Shown: positions 33,491-39,075 of the stretch, one piece after another
How positions within the stretch are numbered: position 1 is the first letter of the stretch
Layout of the letters: each line of letters starts with the position of its first letter
Notes under the pieces: model-generated
Database searches by the model: none
What the model saw: the letters and a program-made list of their open reading frames with translations, nothing else
Told to the model about the DNA's origin: nothing
Made by a program: the position numbers and the translations under genes
DNA from: Anaerolineae bacterium
GTDB taxonomy: Bacteria; Chloroflexota; Anaerolineae; B4-G1
Direction of reading: 5' to 3'
Assembly: GCA_016783285.1 (NCBI GenBank)
Contig: JADHWW010000109.1
Location: 1 to 39,075, forward strand
DNA: 39,075 bases

Positions 33491-35275
33491 CTACTCCGGC
33501 ATGGCCATCCCCAGGCGCAGAGACCGGTATGGCACACCAGGCCAGACCTCCAAAGCCGGGGATGCATCGTCAAACCAGACGGCGTAGAGGGCATCGAACT
33601 GCCCTTCCGCCTTCATCGCCAGCAGCGTCAGGTTGACCAGGTCGCGGAAGGCAGAATCGCCCGGCGGAAGCCCCAGAGCCAGCGGCACCTGGGTCAGCCG
33701 CAGCGCAAGCACGCCCAGGCCCGGCGTGGCGTAGGCTGGCCCCAGCAGGTCGGCCCGCTCACCGGCCACCGCTACCACCTGCCCCTCCTGCAGCGACGCG
33801 ATAGCCGCCTCCAGTGCCGGTCGCGGCAGCACCGTCAGCGAAACGGATGTCTCCTGCGCCGCTGCCAGCAGCACCTCCCGGCTCCCGCTCCCCGCGACCA
33901 CCGCCACCTGCTGCCCGCTCAGGCTGGCCATGTCGGTGATCAGCGTTCCGGCGCGCACCATCAAACCCTCACCCGCCACGTAGGTCGTCAGGCCGAAGTC
34001 CAGCTCCAACTCGGCAGCATGGGTGCGGATCAGCCCACCCACCAGCAAGTCAGCCTGGCCAGTGCGCAGCATCTCCTTCCCCGTCTCAGCCGCCGTAGGG
34101 ATGAAATCCACCGCCGTACCATCACCCAACCAATGTTCAGCCATCTGCCGCACCAGGCTAACCTCGTAGCCGGCCGGCGCACCAGTCTCGTCCACGTAGG
34201 CAAACGGGGCACGGCCGGGCACCAGCGCCACGGCCAGCCGGCCCCGCGACTGGATGGCAGCGATGGTATCGGGCACATTTATCACGACAGGACCATCCGC
34301 CAGGTCGGGAATCTCCTCACCAGGCCAATGCTCCACGGCAGGCGGCGGCTCCGGCGCGAACCAGCGGGCATACAGTTCCGCGTAGGTACCGTCGCCGACC
34401 ATCTCCTGAAAGGTCAGGTTGACCAGATCGGCAAAGAAAGGGTCGTTCTGCGGAAAAGCGAGCGCCACCGGAATCGCCGTGTACTGCCCGACGATAGCCG
34501 TCTCGGGGAGCATGCGCTTACCCCAGAGAAGCCGGTGACGCATGTCGGCCACGGCGCCCACATCACCCCGGCCCAGCGCTTCCACCGCCGCATCGAAGCG
34601 ATCATAAGTCTGGAGCGTGAGCGTGAACGGTACCACCGCGCGCAGCGCGTCTGCGGCCTCTCCCCACGCCACTACTCCCACCGGGCGTCCCTCCAGGCTC
34701 AGCGGGCTATTGATGGCAGCCGTGTCGGCAGCGCGGACGAGCAGCGCCTGGCCGTCTATGAAGTACGGCAGACTAAAGTCAACTCCCGCCTCCCTATCCT
34801 GAGTGTGGGCGAGGGCCGCGATGACGATGTCCACATCTCTCGCCTCCAGGTGCTCGACGGCGGTGTCGGAGCGCACCTGGCGGAACCGCACCGCCTGGGC
34901 ATCCCCCAGCCAGCGATGAGCCAATTCTCGCCCCAGGTCCACGCCAAAACCGGCCACCTCCCCCTCGTCAGTGACGTAGCCAAAGGGCTGGAGGTCGTAA
35001 AGCACGCCGACGAGCAGGAAACCCCGGGCGCGGATGCGGGCCCCGGTCGTCGCATTGTCCGGCAGGGGGGTCGGCGTAGGCAGCGGGGGCGTTGCACTGG
35101 GGAGAGGTGACCAGACGCCCTCTGTCGTCTCCCCGTTGGTGCAGGCGGTCAGCAGCAGGGCGATTAGCAGCAGCCAGAGAGAAAAACGGTGAGCATGACA
35201 GACACGTAACCGACCAACGCACGTCCGGAGATGTTGGTTATCCCAGTTCATTCCACTCAGCGACTGTGTTTTCAC
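33491..35275 (-). CDS. lipoprotein with two tandem solute-binding (SBP_bac_3-type) domains
   Basis: A 594-residue exported lipoprotein: the signal FSLWLLLIALLLTAC ends in a lipobox cysteine (about residue 45), followed by a Pro/Thr linker (PLPSATPPLPTPTPLP). Domain 1 (about 80-315: RARGFLLVGVLYDLQPFGYVTDEGEVAGFGVDLGREL to FFADLVNLTFQEMV) and domain 2 (about 335-575: GRLAVALVPGRAPFAYVDETGAPAGYEVSLVRQM to FRDLVNLTLLAMK) are both of the amino-acid-binding family 3 type. Two domains in one chain are unusual for a simple ABC binding protein and more like a sensor input. No permease is adjacent. The start is uncertain between GTG 35275 and ATG 35251. Confidence 0.87.
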   Translation of the reverse strand: MKTQSLSGMNWDNQHLRTCVGRLRVCHAHRFSLWLLLIALLLTACTNGETTEGVWSPLPSATPPLPTPTPLPDNATTGARIRARGFLLVGVLYDLQPFGYVTDEGEVAGFGVDLGRELAHRWLGDAQAVRFRQVRSDTAVEHLEARDVDIVIAALAHTQDREAGVDFSLPYFIDGQALLVRAADTAAINSPLSLEGRPVGVVAWGEAADALRAVVPFTLTLQTYDRFDAAVEALGRGDVGAVADMRHRLLWGKRMLPETAIVGQYTAIPVALAFPQNDPFFADLVNLTFQEMVGDGTYAELYARWFAPEPPPAVEHWPGEEIPDLADGPVVINVPDTIAAIQSRGRLAVALVPGRAPFAYVDETGAPAGYEVSLVRQMAEHWLGDGTAVDFIPTAAETGKEMLRTGQADLLVGGLIRTHAAELELDFGLTTYVAGEGLMVRAGTLITDMASLSGQQVAVVAGSGSREVLLAAAQETSVSLTVLPRPALEAAIASLQEGQVVAVAGERADLLGPAYATPGLGVLALRLTQVPLALGLPPGDSAFRDLVNLTLLAMKAEGQFDALYAVWFDDASPALEVWPGVPYRSLRLGMAMPE

Positions 35276-35290
35276 ATCCGTCCGCTAAAG

Positions 35291-35319
35291 ATTATAGCAC
35301 ACCCACATCACCCAGGCAA
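35291..35319 (-). promoter_or_regulatory. promoter of the double solute-binding lipoprotein
   Basis: On the minus strand TTGCCT (35319-35314), a 17-base spacer and a perfect TATAAT (35296-35291). The -35 lies inside the end of nadD. The start site would be near 35284, which slightly favours ATG 35251 over GTG 35275. Confidence 0.6.
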
Positions 35320-35955
35320 CACTTCGTAGAGATGGTGCCTGCGGATGTAGTCCTCGACCAGCGGCGGAACCAGGTAGCGCAGCGGCAATCCAACGCGCAC
35401 ACGCCGCCGCAGATCGGAGGCAGCAATGTCCATACACGGTGCATCTAGCCAATCGACCCGCTCGCACAGGCCCGGTACGGCCTGCTCCAACGCCGCCAGG
35501 TCAAGTTCGCAGCCGGACCGCTGCATCACCGCCAGGCGGGCCTGCCGCACGACACCCGCTGGGTCACGCCAGGTAAGGAACTCGGCCAGACTATCCCCAC
35601 CCATCAGGAAATACAGTTCCGCGCCGGCATATTCCCGCCCTAAGAGAGCCAGCATCTCGACCGTGTAGTGCGGGCCAGACCGGTCCAGGTCCACACGGGA
35701 AAGAGCGAAGGCGGGATTACCAGCAATGGCCGCCTCCACCATCGCTACGCGGTGGTGAGCCGGCGTGACCGGCCGGTCGGGCTTGTGGGGCGGCTGCCCG
35801 GCCGGGACAAAGAGCACCCGGTCGAGCCGAAGTTGCACGCGACCGTTCTCGGCCAGGACCAGGTGCCCGTAGTGCGGGGGGTCAAAGGTACCACCTATGA
35901 CACCGAGGCGCAGGGAACCATCAGCACGCTGTAAGGCAACACGCTGTTCACTCAC
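35308..35955 (-). CDS. nadD: nicotinate-nucleotide adenylyltransferase NadD
   Basis: Makes nicotinate adenine dinucleotide from nicotinate mononucleotide and ATP in NAD synthesis. The nucleotidyl-transferase motif GGTFDPPHYGHLVLAE is near the N-terminus, followed by FVPAGQPPHKPDRPVTPAHHRVAMVEAAI and YFLMGGDSLAEFLTWRDP. The C-terminal DIAASDLRRRVRVGLPLRYLVPPLVEDYI replaces the usual ISSTxIR with AASDLR. The frame extends to 36015, but GTG 35955 (VSEQRVALQ) has GGAG 9 bases upstream, giving a normal length of 215. It follows obg, an arrangement seen in many bacteria. Confidence 0.94.
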   Translation of the reverse strand: MSEQRVALQRADGSLRLGVIGGTFDPPHYGHLVLAENGRVQLRLDRVLFVPAGQPPHKPDRPVTPAHHRVAMVEAAIAGNPAFALSRVDLDRSGPHYTVEMLALLGREYAGAELYFLMGGDSLAEFLTWRDPAGVVRQARLAVMQRSGCELDLAALEQAVPGLCERVDWLDAPCMDIAASDLRRRVRVGLPLRYLVPPLVEDYIRRHHLYEVLPG

Positions 35956-36027
35956 CGCAACTACTCCGTCCCGACAAGCGGGGCATATCTTCAACCACAG
36001 CCGGGCGCACCACAAGCGCCGGTTTGA

Positions 36028-36068
36028 GACCTGCGATTCGAGATTTGGAATCTGTGATTTGAAGACGG
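36028..36068. repeat. GATTTGAGA-like stutter repeat between obg and nadD
   Basis: Imperfect words (GCGATTCGAGATTT, GGAATCTGTGATTTG) occupy the obg-nadD gap, in the same style as the other gene-border stutters. Confidence 0.4.
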
Positions 36069-36075
36069 GCGTTCG

Positions 36076-37335
36076 TTATTCCTCCCACACCAGTTCCACC
36101 TCGCCGATACGGACCACATCCCCCGGCCGCACGCCGGCCTCCTCCAGTGCCTCCGAGACCCCCATCCTGTCGAGCACCCGCTGGAAACGACGCACCGCCT
36201 CGTCCAGATTCCACACCGTCATCGCCGCGAGTCGCTCCACGCGCACACCACGCACCCGCCACCCATCGTCCTCCCGTTCGATGGTGAATGGTTCCTCGTC
36301 CTCTTTAGGCCGCAAGACGGGCAACTCCCGAGCCGGCGCCTCCTCCGGCAGTTCGGCCAACATCTGCGCTGCGCGGTAGAGCAGGTCCCGCGTGCCCTCC
36401 CTTGTCAGCGCAGAGATCGCCATAACTGGGTACCCCTGCGCTTCAAGTGCTGCCTGTACCCCCGGCCAGCGTGCCCGCACCCCGGGCATATCCATCTTGT
36501 TGAGAGCCACCAGTTGTGGTTTCTGCGCCAGGCCGTGGCCGAACGCCGCCAGTTCGCGACTGATGGCAGCGAAATCCGCCAATGGGTCGGCGGAGAGACC
36601 ATCGAGGAGATGAATCAACACGCGGGTACGCTCGATGTGACGTAGAAACTCGTGTCCCAGCCCCTTCCCTTCCGACGCCCCCTCGATCAGACCAGGGATG
36701 TCGGCCAGGACAAACTCGGTCTGGTCATCGAGCACGACCACACCCAGGTTGGGCTGGAGGGTTGTGAAAGGATAGGGGGCGATTTTCGGACGCGCAGCGG
36801 TCATAGCCGCCAGCAGCGTGGACTTGCCCGCGTTGGGCGCTCCTACCACGCCCACGTCGGCCAGCAGTTTCAATTCCAACCGCAGCCAGCGCTTCTGGCC
36901 GGGCTCGCCATGCTCGGCGATGCGAGGAGCCTGGTTGGTGGAAGAGACAAAGTGAGCATTCCCCCGCCCACCGCGCCCACCGCGCGCCACGACCAACTCC
37001 TGGTCTGGTTCGGTCAGGTCGCCCAGCAACTCACCGGTGTCAGCATCGTACACGACGGTGCCGGGCGGCACCGGGACACGGTAGTCCGCGCCAGCCGCGC
37101 CGTGCTGATTCTTGCCCCGTCCATGTTCGCCGCGCTGCGCCTTGAAGTGGCGCTTTTTGCTGAAGCAATAGAGCGTGTTGAGGTGGGAGTCCACGTGAAG
37201 CAGGACGTCCCCCCCCCTGCCGCCGTCGCCACCCGCTGGCCCGCCATAAGGAACGTACTTCTCGCGCCGGAAAGCAACGCACCCGTCCCCCCCACCGCCC
37301 GCCTTGACGTAGATCTTCGCCCCGTCGTAGAACAT
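36076..37335 (-). CDS. obg: GTPase Obg (CgtA)
   Basis: Ribosome-associated GTPase used in 50S assembly and stress control. The glycine-rich Obg fold ([43 protein letters not shown]) spans residues 1-158. The G domain has [34 protein letters not shown] and ISAL. The C-terminal OCT domain ([44 protein letters not shown]) is present. The length, 419, is usual for OCT-carrying members. Two ATG codons stand in tandem at 37338 and 37335; the second gives the usual MFYDGAK start. No strong ribosome-binding site is seen. Confidence 0.96.
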   Translation of the reverse strand: MFYDGAKIYVKAGGGGDGCVAFRREKYVPYGGPAGGDGGRGGDVLLHVDSHLNTLYCFSKKRHFKAQRGEHGRGKNQHGAAGADYRVPVPPGTVVYDADTGELLGDLTEPDQELVVARGGRGGRGNAHFVSSTNQAPRIAEHGEPGQKRWLRLELKLLADVGVVGAPNAGKSTLLAAMTAARPKIAPYPFTTLQPNLGVVVLDDQTEFVLADIPGLIEGASEGKGLGHEFLRHIERTRVLIHLLDGLSADPLADFAAISRELAAFGHGLAQKPQLVALNKMDMPGVRARWPGVQAALEAQGYPVMAISALTREGTRDLLYRAAQMLAELPEEAPARELPVLRPKEDEEPFTIEREDDGWRVRGVRVERLAAMTVWNLDEAVRRFQRVLDRMGVSEALEEAGVRPGDVVRIGEVELVWEE

Positions 37336-37356
37336 CATCCAGTATCCAACACCCAG

Positions 37357-38607
37357 TCACTCATACCGCAGCGCGTCAATGGGGCTCAGAAGCGCCGCCC
37401 GCCGGGCCGGGTAGATGCCGAAGAAGAGCCCCACAGCCACCGAGAAGGTCGTCGCCAGCAACACCGCCTGAGACGTGACAACAGCGCGAAAATCCTCGAT
37501 CAGCGCAGATACAATCTCCGCCCCCAGCGATCCTAAACCAATGCCCACAACGCCTCCGACCAGCGAGAGTGTCACCGCCTCCATTAAGAACTGCCACAGA
37601 ATATCCCGTCGCCGCGCCCCCACCGCCTTACGCAACCCGATCTCCCGCGTGCGCTCCGTCACCGAGACCAGCATGATGTTCATAATCCCGATACCGCCCA
37701 CCAACAGGCTGATACCCGCGATCGCGCCCAGGAAGACCGTCAATACGTCGGTGATCTGGCCGAAGACGTCGAGGATGTCCGACTGGCTGATGACAGAGAA
37801 GTCATCCTCATCGCTGAAATCGATGTCGTGCTGCTCGCGCAGGATGGCCGCGACCTGCTCAGAAGCCGCCTCCATGCGGTCCTCGCTAACCGCCTTGACC
37901 AGGATGACGGAGACACGGTACTCACCCGAACGACTGCGAGACGGAAAGAGGCGGGTCTGCGCCGTCGTCAGGGGGATCAGGACGCTGCTGTCCTCGTCAC
38001 CCATCTGCGAGCCCCCTTTCTCCTCCAGCACGCCGATGACGCGGAAGGGAATCCCGTTGATCTTCACCGTTTGCTCCAGCGGGTACGGGTTGTCCGGGAA
38101 GAGATCTTCGACGACGGTCCGGCCCAGGATGGCGACCCGCGCCCGGCTGTTCAGATCCTCCTGGACAAAAAACTCCCCCACTTCCGGGAACCAGTTGCGC
38201 ACCCCCGCGAAGTCGGGTGTGACGCCCATCACCTGGGCGACCGTGTCTCGCTTTCCGGTGGCGACCGTGGTCGAGCGAAACATCTGCGGGGAGATAGCCG
38301 CCACGTCAGGAGCACGGATGGGATCGCGCAGCGCCTCCACGTCCCCGTTGGTCAACTCGGTTCCGCCGGCCCTCATGCCAGGCGGTCCCGCATTTGCCTC
38401 CTCCATCGAGCCGGGCATGACGAAGAGCAGATTGGAGCCCATACCTTGAAATTGTTCCTCAATGTAAAGTGAGACCCCCTCACCCGCCGACATCAGCGTG
38501 ATGACCGCGCCGACGCCGATAATGATGCCCAGCATCGTCAAGGCAGCCCGCAACTTGTTGGCCACCAGGGCGCGGAAAGCCAGACGAACACTCTCCAGTA
38601 TACTCAC
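37357..38607 (-). CDS. MacB-type ABC transporter permease
   Basis: A 416-residue FtsX/MacB-family permease. One N-terminal helix (LTMLGIIIGVGAVITLM) is followed by an extracytoplasmic MacB-PCD domain of about 230 residues. Three C-terminal helices follow (VFLGAIAGISLLVGGIGIMNIMLVSV, LVGGVVGIGLGSLGAEIVSAL, LLATTFSVAVGLFFGIYPARRAALLSPIDALRYE). The last is the family signature. With the adjoining ATPase it forms a mechanotransmission-type exporter of peptides, lipids or antibiotics; the substrate is unknown. The start is GTG 38607, overlapping the ATPase stop by four bases (GTGA). Obg is 21 bases downstream. Confidence 0.93.
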   Translation of the reverse strand: MSILESVRLAFRALVANKLRAALTMLGIIIGVGAVITLMSAGEGVSLYIEEQFQGMGSNLLFVMPGSMEEANAGPPGMRAGGTELTNGDVEALRDPIRAPDVAAISPQMFRSTTVATGKRDTVAQVMGVTPDFAGVRNWFPEVGEFFVQEDLNSRARVAILGRTVVEDLFPDNPYPLEQTVKINGIPFRVIGVLEEKGGSQMGDEDSSVLIPLTTAQTRLFPSRSRSGEYRVSVILVKAVSEDRMEAASEQVAAILREQHDIDFSDEDDFSVISQSDILDVFGQITDVLTVFLGAIAGISLLVGGIGIMNIMLVSVTERTREIGLRKAVGARRRDILWQFLMEAVTLSLVGGVVGIGLGSLGAEIVSALIEDFRAVVTSQAVLLATTFSVAVGLFFGIYPARRAALLSPIDALRYE

Positions 38608-39075
38608 GCCCTCCTCCCTCGCCGGGGCCGGTCTCCGACCGTGCCCCCCGCAGCAGCCACCAGGGGCTCTGCCACTGTCTCGTCGTGGGTGATGCGCCCG
38701 TCGTACAGATGCACGACCCGACCAGAGTGTCGCGCAATCGTCAGATCATGCGTCACCAGCACCACCGTGATCCCGCGCTCCCGGTTCAACCCCTGCAACA
38801 CCGCCATCACCTCCACCCCCGACTCGCTGTCCAGATTCCCCGTCGGCTCATCCGCCAGAATGATGGCCGGGTCATTCACCAACGCCCGCGCAATCGCCAC
38901 CCGCTGCTGCTGGCCCCCAGAAAGTTCAGTGGGCGTGTGCTCCATACGGTCCGCCAGCCCCACCACCTCCAGCGCCCACCGTGCTCGCTCCCGTCGCCCG
39001 GCCCGCCCCACCCCCGCGTAGACCAGCGGCAGCATCACGTTCTCAAAAGCGCTCGTGCGCGCCAGCAGGTTGAAG
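38604..39075 (-). CDS. MacB/LolD-type ABC transporter ATPase, partial
   Basis: The C-terminal 156 residues of an ABC ATPase whose N-terminus, with Walker A, lies beyond the right edge. Seen in order: FNLLARTSAFENVMLPLVYAG just after the Q loop, the signature LSGGQQQRVAIARALVNDP, Walker B AIILADEPTGNLDSE and the switch histidine in VTHDLTI. The LLARTSAxENVxLPL segment is typical of LolD/MacB/FtsE-type ATPases. The gene continues past its internal GTG at 39038 to the window end. It is translationally coupled to the permease. Confidence 0.93.
   Translation of the reverse strand, partial: FNLLARTSAFENVMLPLVYAGVGRAGRRERARWALEVVGLADRMEHTPTELSGGQQQRVAIARALVNDPAIILADEPTGNLDSESGVEVMAVLQGLNRERGITVVLVTHDLTIARHSGRVVHLYDGRITHDETVAEPLVAAAGGTVGDRPRRGRRA

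Noticed and set aside
33335..35110. A 591-codon open frame on the plus strand
   Set aside because: It lies antisense to the two-domain solute-binding lipoprotein, which has a signal peptide, lipobox, promoter and recognisable folds. The plus-strand translation is Arg/Gln/His-rich with no domain, a usual shadow in GC-rich DNA.

Overview
The window looks like a chromosomal segment of a GC-rich bacterium with single-membrane-style surface proteins, most likely a member of the Chloroflexota (Anaerolineae-like). This is inference. It rests on the long SecA with a SEC-C tail, a multi-GAF histidine kinase beside a KaiC-like ATPase, proline/threonine-rich linkers in surface proteins, DUF433/DUF5615 pairs, and short stuttering repeats at gene borders. 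Most of the left part (1-19 kb) and the right end (33.4-39 kb) is housekeeping on the minus strand. The middle (19.2-33.3 kb) is an accessory region, mainly on the plus strand.

Left part, read in minus-strand order. A promoter in front of secA drives secA and probably a tightly packed set behind it: a winged-helix-like protein, a KaiC/GvpD-like ATPase, two small membrane proteins and a 957-residue GAF-repeat histidine kinase. Upstream of that lie an RlmI-like rRNA methyltransferase, an alpha-oxoamine synthase, a cytosolic histidine kinase, NAD-dependent DNA ligase, a membrane-anchored SH3-like protein, a very large secreted N-acetylmuramoyl-L-alanine amidase with inserted and appended domains, and a stand-alone PolX-type N-terminal domain protein.

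Middle part. A divergent promoter at about 19.13 kb opens the accessory region. First comes a group of toxin-antitoxin genes in several states of decay. A PemK/MazF toxin is cut to 21 codons, a ribbon-helix-helix antitoxin has lost its normal end, and a RelE toxin has lost its core. A DUF433/DUF5615 pair is intact. A 24-bp duplication of the start of a HAD gene brackets part of this group. A PHP phosphoesterase and two ferredoxins follow. One ferredoxin promoter carries a perfect palindrome between its -35 and -10 boxes.

The type I restriction-modification locus (24.6-33.3 kb) is the most interesting part. hsdM is preceded by a promoter and a roughly 117-nt structured leader in which an anti-terminator helix and an intrinsic terminator are mutually exclusive. 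Between hsdM and hsdS lie a pRiA4b ORF-3-like gene, a cluster of REP-like hairpins and a decayed duplicate of the hsdM 3' end. hsdS, a DUF3800 gene and an unknown small basic protein form an ATGA-coupled run. A 155-bp MITE-like element with 13-bp inverted repeats and a 6-7 bp target duplication separates them from hsdR. I infer a restriction locus with two extra coupled effector-like genes and a possible RNA switch on its methylase.

Right end, minus strand: a lipoprotein with two solute-binding domains, nadD, obg, and a MacB-type ABC permease/ATPase pair whose ATPase runs off the window. I saw no tRNA or rRNA gene and no CRISPR array.
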